Notes: a model not told the origin generated them from the letters alone. A stretch of 20,048 nucleotides of DNA from an uncultured Mycoplasma sp. (GCA_905209745.1 CAJLUG010000003.1:1-20048); one strand, 5' to 3'. Positions 1 to 8,248 are shown, numbered from the stretch's first letter. Numbers and translations are program-made.

Positions 1-2
1 AT

Positions 3-2237
3 GAAATGGGAGATACTATCTTGTCTCCTATTAAAGAAATTAGTGATAATCAATTCTTAGCTGATATGGAAACTTTAAATAATGTCTTATTTGATGCCAG
101 TGTTGCGCCTGTTACCTATGATACCTACCAAATTATTGATTATATAGATAATGAGAATTTTACTTTAGAAAGTATTGATGATATTAAAGTAACTACAGGT
201 AAAGTAGAGGTAACAGAAGAAGATGGTAGACAAAAGATCATTTGGACTTTAGATAATCTAGCATCAGGAAGAGAAGCTAGTTTGACTATGAAATTAAAAC
301 TTAAAGATGAGTTTGTTGGACAGGGAGGAATTTATCCAACGAATGAAAGCACCCAAGTAGTTAGTAAGATAGAAAAAGAAGAAGAAGATGTAACTACTAC
401 TGATAGTCCAATTCTTTCAGATAAATATCAAGTAACTTATGATGGAAATGCTCCAGAGGGATGTAGTGTTAGTAATGTACCAGGCAGTAAGCAGCATTCT
501 GTTTATAGTACAGTAGAAATATCAGATACTGTTCCAGTATGTGAGGGATATGAGTTTAATGGATGGGAAATTGCAACCAAAGATGTAGAAAAAATCAATA
601 ATGACTATTTTACAATGCCAGAGAAGAATGTAGAAATCAAAGCAGAGTGGAGTAAGTTATCTACAACAAAGACAATGGATGGTGATGTGTATGTTGTGCC
701 AACGCTATACAACTTTATGAAAGAAGAAGCAGTGATGGACAATACATCAAGTGAATTCGTTTCCTCTAGTAATGGGATAGACTTCGGCGATGAATCTTCT
801 GATACCAACGGAAAAGGAGTCTACATTCGAGCTGGGACAGAAAATAATGAATACCCAATTATGTATTTTAGAGGAGATGTGGATAATAATCACGTTAAGT
901 TTGGAGAATTCTGTTGGAAGATAGTAAGAACAACAGAAACTGGAGGAACAAAATTAATCTATGATGGAGTGCCAGACTCTAATGGTTACTGTGATAATAC
1001 CGGAGAAGCTTCTCAAATAGGAGAAAGCAAATTTAATCAAGATCGTGTATCCCCTGCAGATGTAGGATATATGGTAGGTACAAGATATGAATATGATACT
1101 GATTTTATAGGATCTAATTATTGGTATACTTATGTAGGAAAAACAAAATCTTATATCTCAGGAATGGCTAGTACGAATTACTATTATGCCGACTCTGTTA
1201 CTTATAGTAATGGCATTTATACATTAGTAAATCCAGTTCAGTATAGTTGGAGTGATAATTATCAAAATCTAGAAGGAAAGTATACCTGTAGATCGGATAG
1301 CATAACAAGCTGTAGCAAAGTATATTATGTAGATTCTGCTTTTACTAGTTCTATGGGTATAGTAAATATGACAAATGGAGAAACTTATGATAGTCTGATA
1401 GCATCGATAAATCCATGGATTTATGGGAATGATGTAGAATGGAATGGAAGTAGTTATACTTTAGTAGATACCGTAGAAAGTAATCCAATCAATTGGAGTA
1501 GTGATAAAACAAGTATCATAGGAAATGGACATAGATATACCTGTATGTCAAATAGTGCTACTTGTAGTACGGTCTATTATGTTCACTATACAGGAGGTTT
1601 TGAAAACATTTATTACATGACCTTAAGTAACGGAGTAAATATTAGTGGAGCACTAAATGAAATGCTTACTACTAATAAAACAGATTCCACCATCAAGACA
1701 ACTATTGATAATTGGTATAGTAATAATATGACAGAATATACAAAATATTTAGAAGATACCGTATGGTGTAATGATAGAAGTATCTATGAGTTAAATAGTT
1801 GGGATAAAGATTATTCAGGAACAGGATATTTAGGATATTTAATTTTTGGACCAACTGGAAGAAGGGATGGAAATACCCCGAGTACAGAGTGTCCAAGCTT
1901 AGCTGACTCATTCACAGTAAGTAATGAGAATGGTAATGGAAAACTAACCTATCCAGTAGCATTACTTACTAGGGACGAAATAAATATGGCAGGAGGAGCA
2001 GATTTTAGTGATGATAGTTATTATCTATACACGGGGGAGGATTGGTGGTCGCTTTCTCCTTACTTCTTCGATGAAAGCGTCGCTTACGGGTTCTGCGTGG
2101 ATTATGATGGTGGTTTGGATGATAGCCTCGTGCACTACACGAACGGCGTGCGTCCGTCGGTTTCACTTGCGCCTGGAATACTAGTATCACGAGGGACAGG
2201 CACTAGTGAAAATCCGTATGAACTACTCACTGACTGA
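3..2237 (+). CDS. Large surface protein with Listeria-Bacteroides repeat and variable C-terminal domain (5' partial)
   Basis: The frame is open to the window edge with no ribosome site before the ATG at 6, so the gene starts upstream. Numbering from that ATG: residues 1-125 look like a beta-rich adhesin repeat. Residues 141-215 match an InlB-type (Listeria-Bacteroides) repeat, with YDGN near the start and AEW at the end. Around 302 is a block with FCWKIVRTTETGG. Residues 396-554 hold two copies of a Cys-containing repeat. From 584 (DTVWCNDRSI) to the end is a domain ending in WWSLSP...GVRPSVSLAPG, resembling DUF6273 or C-type-lectin-like folds of variable proteins. It is probably extracellular and binds ligands or surfaces; that is inference. 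No C-terminal anchor is visible, so any export signal or anchor must lie in the missing N-terminus. The last 50 codons differ sharply in base composition from the rest. Stop is TGA. Confidence 0.8.
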   Translation, partial: EMGDTILSPIKEISDNQFLADMETLNNVLFDASVAPVTYDTYQIIDYIDNENFTLESIDDIKVTTGKVEVTEEDGRQKIIWTLDNLASGREASLTMKLKLKDEFVGQGGIYPTNESTQVVSKIEKEEEDVTTTDSPILSDKYQVTYDGNAPEGCSVSNVPGSKQHSVYSTVEISDTVPVCEGYEFNGWEIATKDVEKINNDYFTMPEKNVEIKAEWSKLSTTKTMDGDVYVVPTLYNFMKEEAVMDNTSSEFVSSSNGIDFGDESSDTNGKGVYIRAGTENNEYPIMYFRGDVDNNHVKFGEFCWKIVRTTETGGTKLIYDGVPDSNGYCDNTGEASQIGESKFNQDRVSPADVGYMVGTRYEYDTDFIGSNYWYTYVGKTKSYISGMASTNYYYADSVTYSNGIYTLVNPVQYSWSDNYQNLEGKYTCRSDSITSCSKVYYVDSAFTSSMGIVNMTNGETYDSLIASINPWIYGNDVEWNGSSYTLVDTVESNPINWSSDKTSIIGNGHRYTCMSNSATCSTVYYVHYTGGFENIYYMTLSNGVNISGALNEMLTTNKTDSTIKTTIDNWYSNNMTEYTKYLEDTVWCNDRSIYELNSWDKDYSGTGYLGYLIFGPTGRRDGNTPSTECPSLADSFTVSNENGNGKLTYPVALLTRDEINMAGGADFSDDSYYLYTGEDWWSLSPYFFDESVAYGFCVDYDGGLDDSLVHYTNGVRPSVSLAPGILVSRGTGTSENPYELLTD
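1191..1667 (+). repeat. Two-copy internal Cys-containing repeat in the surface protein
   Basis: Copy 1 is 1191-1409 and copy 2 is 1425-1667, each about 73-81 residues. Both follow the order (N)G.YTLV, a Trp-containing stretch, YTC, a second Cys five to eight residues later, VYYV, then a TNG or SNG segment and a helix-like end. Two nearby cysteines in each copy suggest a disulfide, as expected for an extracellular repeat. The nucleotide sequences have diverged, so this is an old duplication. Confidence 0.65.
2040..2174 (+). other. Candidate variable region of a diversity-generating retroelement
   Basis: By hand count, 64 of 120 bases in 2041-2160 are G or C (53%), against 17 of 60 in 1681-1740. 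From 2061 to 2147, 14 of 29 codons end in C (tac, ttc, ttc, agc, gtc, tac, ttc, tgc, agc, ctc, cac, tac, aac, ggc), while the rest of the gene favours A- or T-ending codons. In known retroelements AAC codons in the template become NNC in the variable copy by adenine mutagenesis, which gives this pattern. The patch lies at the 3' end of the gene in a WWSLSP...GVRP domain, the usual place for a variable region. The conserved GC-rich end (2148-2171) could be the homing-initiation sequence. No template repeat or reverse transcriptase is in the window. Confidence 0.5.
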
Positions 2238-2261
2238 CATTTTTCCTTAAAGCCTTATTTT

Positions 2262-2307
2262 AAAAGCATTTGCGAGGACTTTTTATTCGCCTGACAAATG
2301 CTTTTTT
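2262..2307 (+). terminator. Intrinsic terminator after the surface protein gene
   Basis: An 11-bp perfect outer stem (2262-2272 with 2295-2305) has an inner AGG/CCT pairing and ends in a run of T. It starts 24 bases after the stop. A hairpin just downstream of a variable region can also assist retrohoming in some retroelements, but the T-run favours a terminator. Confidence 0.8.
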
Positions 2308-2444
2308 CACTTTTTTCATCATTTTTTAAAATTTATTTCATCAGAAAAAGATTTTGTTCTTCACAAAGTTTTTTTCTTATCTAAGTTTCTTTTCTTTATA
2401 TGTTTTATAAAAAGTAAGTAAGATATGAATTAATTTTAGAATAA

Positions 2445-2480
2445 AAAAGTAGATAACTACGAGTGTAGAAATCTACTTTT
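2445..2480. terminator. Bidirectional terminator, mainly for rnj
   Basis: A long hairpin has stem 2445-2454 with 2471-2480 (10 bp), a second stem CTAC/GTAG (2457-2460 with 2465-2468), and loop 2461-2464. T-runs flank it on both strands. It overlaps the rnj stop codon (TAG on the minus strand at 2473-2475) and could also stop read-through from the surface-protein gene. Confidence 0.8.
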
Positions 2481-4149
2481 CTTTTTTGATATCTAAAATG
2501 ATTGGTAGAATAATTGGTTTTCTACCTGTTAATTCATTAATAAATGGATATAATTCTTCAGTTATATCACTTTTTAATGATTGGAATGTTGTTTTAGGTA
2601 ATTTTAATTTTTCTTTGATAATTGTTTCTGCTTTATCTTCAATCTTGTGAATTAATTCTTCGTTTTCATTGATTAGTACAAAACCTCTTGTCGTAATATT
2701 TGGTTTGATTAATAATTCTCGTTTTTTCATATTTACGTTGATAATTACGACTAGGATACCATCGTTTGCCATGATTTTTCTATCTTTAATTACGGCACTA
2801 CCAATTTCTCCAATTCTATTTCCATCTACGTAAACGTCAGCTCCAGGCATACTTTTTCCTCTTGTTATTACGTGATCTTTTAGAATTAAGCTATCTCCAT
2901 TTTTTAGTATAAATGTATTTTCTTTTGGTATACCACAACTAATTCCAATATCTGCTTGACGTTTTAACATTCTATAGTCTCCATGGAATGGCATTATGTA
3001 TTTTGGTTTTAACAAGCGAATCATTAATTTAATTTCTTCTTCATTGGCATGACCTGATGTATGTAGGTCAGCAAGAGAAGAATTGGTATATACTTTTACA
3101 CCTTTTAAATATAATTTATTGATGGTCTTAGAAATACTTAGGGCATTTCCTGGTATAGCACTTGATGAGAATATTACTACATCATCTGGTCTTAGTTTGA
3201 TTTGTTTATGTGTACCATTTGAAATTCTAGATAGAGCCGCTAGTGGTTCTCCTTGACTTCCGGTACATAGAATTGTTACTTCTCCAGGTTTTAAGTTATT
3301 TGCTTCTTCTGCAGAAATTAATAATTCTTTGTGGTTAATATATCCAGCATTTAAAGATATATTAATGTTATTTTCCATACTACGACCAAAAATACATATT
3401 TTTCTATTGTGTTTGTAGCAAGTCTCGAATATGTGTTTTACACGATAAATATTTGATGCGAATGTTGCGATAATGATACGATTGTTTTTACATTTATCAA
3501 ACATTTCTCCTAGTGTTTCATCTACTACGGATTCACTTGTTGAAAAGCCTTCGTTTAGTGCGTTAGTAGAATCTCCAATTAATAAATCTACACCTTGTTC
3601 TCCAAGTGATGCCATTTTATATAAATCAGCCATTGGACCAATTGGAGTAAGATCGAATTTATAGTCACCAGTTGTGACAACTCTACCATCAGGTGTTTTA
3701 ATACTTATTCCATGAGAATCTGGAATAGAGTGAGTAATTCTAAAGAATTCTACCTCGATTTCTTTAAACTTTAATTTTGTTTTATCTGTATATACAAATA
3801 AATTATCGTATCTAATATTTTTATCTTGTAATTTAACTGCAATCAACTCTTTGGCATGGTTTGGAGCATAGATAGCAGGAATATTAATACTTTGTAAAAG
3901 AAAAGGAATTCCTCCAATATGATCTTCATGACCATGAGTAATTAAAAGAGCTTTAATTTTATCTTCATTTTCTTTTAGAAACGTAAAATCAGGTAAAACG
4001 TAATCAATTCCCATAAGTTCACTTTCTGGGAAACTAACACCGGCATCAATAATTACAATTGCGTCGTTATGCATTACACAATACATATTTTTTCCGACTT
4101 CTCCAAGACCACCTAAAACAACGATCTGTGTCTCTTTAGGTTTTTCCAT
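2473..4149 (-). CDS. rnj: Ribonuclease J
   Basis: A 558-residue metallo-beta-lactamase/beta-CASP ribonuclease, the usual length for RNase J, which degrades and matures RNA as an endonuclease and 5'-3' exonuclease in the cytoplasm. The zinc motif HGHEDH is at residues 72-77, following ALLIT. Later metal-site segments TTGDYKFD and PFHGDYR are present. Together these separate it from plain metallohydrolases. An in-frame ATG further upstream would add 16 residues. The start at 4149 is chosen because AAGGAG sits 5 bases before it and the product then begins like known RNase J. It is monocistronic, with its own promoter and a terminator overlapping its stop. Whether it is the J1 or J2 type cannot be told here. 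Confidence 0.95.
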   Translation of the reverse strand: MEKPKETQIVVLGGLGEVGKNMYCVMHNDAIVIIDAGVSFPESELMGIDYVLPDFTFLKENEDKIKALLITHGHEDHIGGIPFLLQSINIPAIYAPNHAKELIAVKLQDKNIRYDNLFVYTDKTKLKFKEIEVEFFRITHSIPDSHGISIKTPDGRVVTTGDYKFDLTPIGPMADLYKMASLGEQGVDLLIGDSTNALNEGFSTSESVVDETLGEMFDKCKNNRIIIATFASNIYRVKHIFETCYKHNRKICIFGRSMENNINISLNAGYINHKELLISAEEANNLKPGEVTILCTGSQGEPLAALSRISNGTHKQIKLRPDDVVIFSSSAIPGNALSISKTINKLYLKGVKVYTNSSLADLHTSGHANEEEIKLMIRLLKPKYIMPFHGDYRMLKRQADIGISCGIPKENTFILKNGDSLILKDHVITRGKSMPGADVYVDGNRIGEIGSAVIKDRKIMANDGILVVIINVNMKKRELLIKPNITTRGFVLINENEELIHKIEDKAETIIKEKLKLPKTTFQSLKSDITEELYPFINELTGRKPIILPIILDIKKEK

Positions 4150-4197
4150 AAAATCTCCTTTCTGTATTAATTTTATAAGAATAAAGCTGACTATCAA

Positions 4198-4226
4198 ATT
4201 ATACTATAAAATCATCTTTTTGTCTA
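4198..4226 (-). promoter_or_regulatory. Sigma-A promoter of rnj
   Basis: On the minus strand, TAGACA (4221-4226) and TATAAT (4198-4203) are separated by 17 bases. A leader of about 40 bases leads to the rnj start. It is divergent from the ftsY promoter. Confidence 0.75.
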
Positions 4227-4244
4227 CAATTTTATACGGTTCTA

Positions 4245-4253
4245 TGCTAAAAT
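4245..4253 (+). promoter_or_regulatory. Extended -10 promoter of ftsY
   Basis: TGC followed by TAAAAT (4248-4253) forms an extended -10 element. No good -35 is visible. The transcript would start about ten bases before the ftsY ATG, so the leader would be very short. Confidence 0.45.
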
Positions 4254-4269
4254 AAGAGTGGTGATTATT

Positions 4270-5268
4270 ATGGGATTATTTAATAAAATTAAGAATATGT
4301 TTTCTTCTAAAGAAGAAGACGTTGTTAAAAAGGAAGAACAAGAAGAGGTTAAAGTATATGAGAAGGGACTTACTAAATCTAGAGAGGGTTTTGTGTCTCG
4401 TCTACAGGATTTGACAAATAAGTATCGAGTTATTAATGATGAGTATTTTGATGAGTTAGAAGAAATACTTATTATGGCTGATATTGGGGTTTCTACTGTC
4501 ATGGATTTTATGGATCGATTAAGAGATAGAGTTTTGAAAGAGAAGATTAGTGATCCTGAGTTATTAAAAGAAATGATTGTCGATGAGCTTTTCATTATTT
4601 ATGTTAATGATGAAGTGTTATCTAGTAAGATAGAGTATCAAGAAGATGGACCTACTGTTATTTTATTTGTTGGTGTCAATGGAGTAGGGAAGACTACTAC
4701 TATTGCGAAGATTGCTTGGAGAATGAAACAGGAAGGAAAGAAAGTATTATTAGTAGGTGCTGATACTTTCCGTGCAGGAGCTGTTGAACAACTTCGTCTT
4801 TGGAGTGAAAAAGTAGGAGTTGGATTCTATGGTAAAGAAGAAGGAAGTGATCCTGCTAGTGTTTGTTATGATGGATGTCAAATGGCTAAGGATGAAGGTT
4901 ATGATGTTGTTTTAGTGGATACTGCTGGAAGACTTCAAAATAAAGTTAATCTAATGAAAGAGTTAGAAAAAATTAATAAAGTAATTGCTAATATTATTCC
5001 AGGGGCTCCTCATGAAACTCTATTAGTGATTGATGCCACTACTGGTCAAAATGGTATTAGTCAAGCAAAAGCTTTTCAAGAAATTACCAATGTTACAGGA
5101 ATTGTTCTTACGAAGTTAGATGGTACTGCGAAAGGTGGTATTGTTTTAGCTATTAAGGAACAAGTTGGATTACCAGTTAAGTTTATTGGTTTTGGAGAAG
5201 CTAAAGAAGATTTACAAGTCTTTGATATTGAAAAATATATCTATGGATTATTTAAGGATATGGTGTAA
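4270..5268 (+). CDS. ftsY: Signal recognition particle receptor FtsY
   Basis: A 332-residue SRP-type GTPase that docks the signal recognition particle at the membrane and hands nascent chains to SecYEG. It has a short acidic/basic N-terminal A region (about 1-40), an N helical bundle and a G domain. The P-loop GVNGVGKTTT is at 135-144, DTFRAGA at 165 (usually DTFRAAA), VDTAGR around 216 and TKLDGTAKGG at 281-290. The ATG at 4270 is chosen over the in-frame GTG at 4258 because GGTGA lies 5 bases before it and the product begins MGLF. It heads an operon with the 96-residue membrane protein and ylxM. Confidence 0.96.
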   Translation: MGLFNKIKNMFSSKEEDVVKKEEQEEVKVYEKGLTKSREGFVSRLQDLTNKYRVINDEYFDELEEILIMADIGVSTVMDFMDRLRDRVLKEKISDPELLKEMIVDELFIIYVNDEVLSSKIEYQEDGPTVILFVGVNGVGKTTTIAKIAWRMKQEGKKVLLVGADTFRAGAVEQLRLWSEKVGVGFYGKEEGSDPASVCYDGCQMAKDEGYDVVLVDTAGRLQNKVNLMKELEKINKVIANIIPGAPHETLLVIDATTGQNGISQAKAFQEITNVTGIVLTKLDGTAKGGIVLAIKEQVGLPVKFIGFGEAKEDLQVFDIEKYIYGLFKDMV

Positions 5269-5269
5269 T

Positions 5270-5560
5270 ATGAAGAAGGAAAAAAAGAAAAAAGAAGAGC
5301 CTAGACAGATTACTAGATTTAATATTTTATTTGTTAATATTCAGTTATTCTTAACTTTTTTTACGATAGGGTTATTTATTTGGTATTTATTTGATTCTAG
5401 TATGATTTATTGGTTTCAATTCTTTTTAGGAATTACTTTACTTGTCATGGCATATAATAATCAAATTATTTATCGTAGGAAGTTAGCAACTATTCTTTAT
5501 TTAGTAATAGGAGTAGTTCTACTTGCTTTAGATATTATTATGTATTTAGGAGTTCGTTAA
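5270..5560 (+). CDS. Small three-helix membrane protein, function unknown
   Basis: A 96-residue protein I do not recognise. The first 15 residues are almost all Lys and Glu, followed by three hydrophobic segments (about 23-46, 51-68 and 73-94). The basic N-terminus suggests a cytoplasmic amino end. It starts one base after the ftsY stop, with GGTG inside the end of ftsY as its ribosome site. Its own stop overlaps the ylxM start (TAATG), so translation is probably coupled. Its place between two SRP-linked genes suggests a membrane or secretion role, but nothing in the sequence proves one. Confidence 0.8.
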   Translation: MKKEKKKKEEPRQITRFNILFVNIQLFLTFFTIGLFIWYLFDSSMIYWFQFFLGITLLVMAYNNQIIYRRKLATILYLVIGVVLLALDIIMYLGVR

Positions 5561-5856
5561 TGGAAGAGTTTGTATATTATGGAGAATTATATGATTTATA
5601 TGGAGGACTTCTTACTGATAAACAAAAAAAGTATTTTGAAGATTATTATTTTCTTAATCTAAGTTTAGGTGAGATGGCAGAAAATTATCAAGTTAGTCGT
5701 AATGCTATTTTTAGACAAGTACATATTGTTACGAAGAAGTTAGAAGAGTATGAAGAAATATTACAGTTATATCAAAAGAAGAAGAAATTAGAAGAAGTAT
5801 TAACTTGTAATTCTTTAGAAGAAGTAAAAAGACAAATAGAGAGCATTATTGAATAG
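5560..5856 (+). CDS. ylxM: YlxM/UPF0122 helix-turn-helix protein
   Basis: A 98-residue protein of the YlxM family. Members are usually encoded next to ffh or ftsY and stimulate SRP GTPase activity in some Gram-positives. It opens with a Tyr-rich helix (YGELYDLYGGLLTDKQ), then a sigma-70-region-4-like helix-turn-helix (LSLGEMAENYQVSRNAIFRQV, around 34-54), and ends in a Lys/Glu-rich coiled coil. The start overlaps the upstream stop by one base, with AGGAG 7 bases before. In many relatives ylxM directly precedes ffh. Here a terminator, a repeat array and an ATPase gene lie between them. Confidence 0.9.
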   Translation: MEEFVYYGELYDLYGGLLTDKQKKYFEDYYFLNLSLGEMAENYQVSRNAIFRQVHIVTKKLEEYEEILQLYQKKKKLEEVLTCNSLEEVKRQIESIIE

Positions 5857-5872
5857 TAATGTTCTTTTTTTT
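5841..5872 (+). terminator. Terminator of the ftsY-ylxM operon
   Basis: The 8-bp stem 5841-5848 with 5857-5864 contains one G-U pair, has an 8-base loop and is followed by eight T. The hairpin begins inside the last codons of ylxM. Confidence 0.75.
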
Positions 5873-5874
5873 CG

Positions 5875-5951
5875 GAAAATGTGATAAAACATGTCGAAAT
5901 TCCTTCTAAAAATGTGATTTTCTTATACTAAAACCTTTCTAAAAATGTGAT
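5875..5951 (+). repeat. Three direct repeats with an exact 33-bp period
   Basis: The ten bases AAAATGTGAT occur at 5876-5885, 5909-5918 and 5942-5951, each exactly 33 bases after the last. Copies 2 and 3 share a longer 17-base core beginning C(C/T)TTCT. The spacers have diverged; units 1 and 2 agree at 19 of 33 positions. There is no coding potential. This could be an iteron-like protein-binding array, a remnant of a transposon end with multiple repeats, or a decayed minisatellite. The rest of 5857-6103 holds two terminators and the promoter of the next gene. Confidence 0.7.
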
Positions 5952-6010
5952 GAGCTTTATTATATTAGAAATACTATGTTAGTAGGAGTAACTAGTTATG
6001 TTATGTAGAG

Positions 6011-6034
6011 AGAACAGTAATTGTTCTTTTTTTT
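6011..6034 (+). terminator. Second terminator before the HerA-like gene
   Basis: AGAACA (6011-6016) pairs with TGTTCT (6022-6027) around a 5-base loop, followed by a run of T. No gene needing it lies between this and the previous terminator, so it either backs up the ftsY operon or ends a small untranslated transcript. Confidence 0.6.
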
Positions 6035-6035
6035 C

Positions 6036-6064
6036 TTGTAAAACTAGTAAAAAGAAGTTATAAT
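6036..6064 (+). promoter_or_regulatory. Sigma-A promoter of the HerA-like gene
   Basis: TTGTAA (6036-6041) and TATAAT (6059-6064) are separated by 17 bases. A leader of about 35 bases contains the AGGGG ribosome site (6092-6096). Confidence 0.8.
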
Positions 6065-6103
6065 TTAATATATGATAGGAAAGTAGAATAGAGGGGAATT
6101 ATT

Positions 6104-8248
6104 ATGTTTGATAGAATTGTTTATATTAGTGATCATTCTGCAAATATTCGTTTAAAAGATGCAGAGCATTTGGCTATTAATTTAATGAACTTGCATCTTA
6201 TTTTTGAGGATAAAGATAAAAAGGTCTTAGGAGAAGTAGATGATTTAGATAAGGATATTGTTAAAGCTAGATTTTTAGGAGAAATTGTTAATGGTAGATT
6301 AATTGGAGGTACGATTCGTAAACCTTCTTTGGATGCTACTATCAGAGTTATTGATCAAAGTGAAATACCAATGATTGTTGGAGAAGATAAAGAAGGGTAT
6401 ATGAGATTTGGAGTTAGTCCTTTCTATAATGATTTTCCTGTTTACTTAGATGTTAATAATTTCTTTAGTAATCACTTCGCTATTTTTGGTAATAGTGGAT
6501 CTGGTAAATCTTGTGGAGTATCTCGTCTTTTTCAAAATATGTTTCATGATGAAAGACTTTTTCCATATAAAGCAAATATTTTACTTTTTGATTCTTCTGG
6601 TGAATATTATAATGCTTTTAGTAATTTAAATTCTATTAATCCTAATTATCATTATCGTTTTATTACTACGAATGAAACAGATGGTATAGGAGAGAAGTTA
6701 CGTTTACCTATTTGGTTACTTAATGCTAGTGATTTGGCTTTATTGTTACAGGCTACCAATCATTCACAGTTACCAATTATTGAGAGAATGTTGAAGTTAG
6801 CACTTATATTTTCACAAACAGATATGGATGCGAATAACTATAAAAACCATTTGATTGCGAAAGCAATTATGACTATTTTATATACCAATGAGACATCTCC
6901 TAATAAGAGAAATGAAATCTTTTCTATTTTAGCAAGTTGTTCTACTCCTCAGTTTAATTTGGAAGCACCTGTACAAGGTATTGGTTATACAAGAAAATTT
7001 CGTGAGTGTTTCTTGATTGATTCACAAGGACAATTTTCTGAGAGTGTATTACTTACTGAGTATGTTTCTTCTTTTATTAAGAATGAGTATGATAATTATG
7101 AACCGCAGGGTGGAGTTTTTTATACTTTAGATACGTTAGAAAAAGCACTTAACTTTACTTTGATTAGTGAAGGATGGCTTAGAAATGAAAATACTTATGG
7201 GGATGCAGTAACGATAAGAGTTCGTCTTCATTCTTTGATTGTTGGAGATTATGCTAAGTATTTTGATGTTAATGAATATGTATCATTAGAAAGTTATTTA
7301 TCTTCTTTACTTATTCATGATGGTCGTAAATATCAGTTGGTTAACTTTAACTTGGATGATGTAGATGATGATTTTGCGAAAGTAATTACGAAGATTTATT
7401 CTAGACTTGTTTTTGAATTTGCTAAGGGTCTTAAAGATAGAGCAAGTATTCCATTTCATATCGTTGTTGAAGAAGCACATCGTTATATTCAAAATGATAC
7501 TGACCGCTTCTTAATTGGGTATAATATTTTTGAACGTATCGCTAAAGAGGGTCGTAAATATGGAGTGTTACTTGGACTTATTTCACAACGTCCAGTAGAA
7601 TTATCTGATACCGTTATTTCACAGTGTTCTAATTTCTTAATCTTTAAGATGAATCACCCAACCGATGTTGATTATATACGTAAAATGGTACCTAATATTA
7701 GTGATGAGATTGTGGAAAAACAAAAAACATTACAGTCTGGTACTTGTTTAGGATTTGGTATGGCATTTAAGATTCCTTTGATTTGTAAATTACAGATGCC
7801 TGATCCTGCACCATGGAGTGGAAATGCTGATGTTGTTAGAATCTGGAATGGTCATAATAATAGTAGTCCTACTAATACTCGTTCTACTGTTGATACGAGT
7901 AGGCAAGCTACTACAGTTTCTAATTTAGATAATAGAGTAGATGATGTTACTCCTCCAGAGGGATTAATTAATATTGTGGATAAACCAAGTATTCCTACAG
8001 ATTTATCTATGAATCAATTAGGTACTAGTGATGGTCATCCTAGTAAGCCACTTGTTGATTTTACAGATAATTCAACTGCTGGTTTTCCAGAGTTAGATTC
8101 CAGTATGGAATTAGGTAGAGATACTAGTACTCCTAGTTTAGAGTTAGATGATACTCCTAAAGTAGAGAGTTCTGAACCAACGTTTACGGAGGTTGTGCCA
8201 AGTGGGACTCCGTTAGTATCTATTACTCCAAATGATATGTTAGAATAA
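6104..8248 (+). CDS. HerA-like hexameric ATPase (DUF87 family)
   Basis: A 714-residue FtsK/HerA-superfamily motor ATPase. Such enzymes form hexameric rings that translocate DNA, and in bacteria many work with a nuclease in repair or phage defence. Residues 1-95 resemble the HAS-barrel N-terminal domain. The Walker A motif GNSGSGKS is at 129-136, LLFDSSGEYY at 160-169, the Walker B helix VVEEAHRY at 454-461 and the SQRP motif at 494-497. Residues 587-714 form an unusual Ser/Thr/Pro/Asp-rich tail with no visible fold, ending MLE. It is a single gene with its own promoter and terminator. No NurA, SIR2 or other nuclease is encoded beside it, so its partner and role are unknown. The ATG has AGGGG 7 bases before it. 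Confidence 0.88.
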   Translation: MFDRIVYISDHSANIRLKDAEHLAINLMNLHLIFEDKDKKVLGEVDDLDKDIVKARFLGEIVNGRLIGGTIRKPSLDATIRVIDQSEIPMIVGEDKEGYMRFGVSPFYNDFPVYLDVNNFFSNHFAIFGNSGSGKSCGVSRLFQNMFHDERLFPYKANILLFDSSGEYYNAFSNLNSINPNYHYRFITTNETDGIGEKLRLPIWLLNASDLALLLQATNHSQLPIIERMLKLALIFSQTDMDANNYKNHLIAKAIMTILYTNETSPNKRNEIFSILASCSTPQFNLEAPVQGIGYTRKFRECFLIDSQGQFSESVLLTEYVSSFIKNEYDNYEPQGGVFYTLDTLEKALNFTLISEGWLRNENTYGDAVTIRVRLHSLIVGDYAKYFDVNEYVSLESYLSSLLIHDGRKYQLVNFNLDDVDDDFAKVITKIYSRLVFEFAKGLKDRASIPFHIVVEEAHRYIQNDTDRFLIGYNIFERIAKEGRKYGVLLGLISQRPVELSDTVISQCSNFLIFKMNHPTDVDYIRKMVPNISDEIVEKQKTLQSGTCLGFGMAFKIPLICKLQMPDPAPWSGNADVVRIWNGHNNSSPTNTRSTVDTSRQATTVSNLDNRVDDVTPPEGLINIVDKPSIPTDLSMNQLGTSDGHPSKPLVDFTDNSTAGFPELDSSMELGRDTSTPSLELDDTPKVESSEPTFTEVVPSGTPLVSITPNDMLE

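Noticed and set aside
2005..2190. A minus-strand frame opposite the variable patch
   Set aside because: It is open only because the patch is GC-rich. It has no ribosome site, and its basic product is a shadow.
5875..5951. A CRISPR array
   Set aside because: There are only three short imperfect cores of 10-17 bases, no palindromic repeat of CRISPR length and no cas genes.
5998..6063. A 21-codon reading frame with GGAG upstream between the two terminators
   Set aside because: It runs through the terminator hairpin and the promoter of the next gene, and its composition is explained by those signals. It is not supported as a gene.
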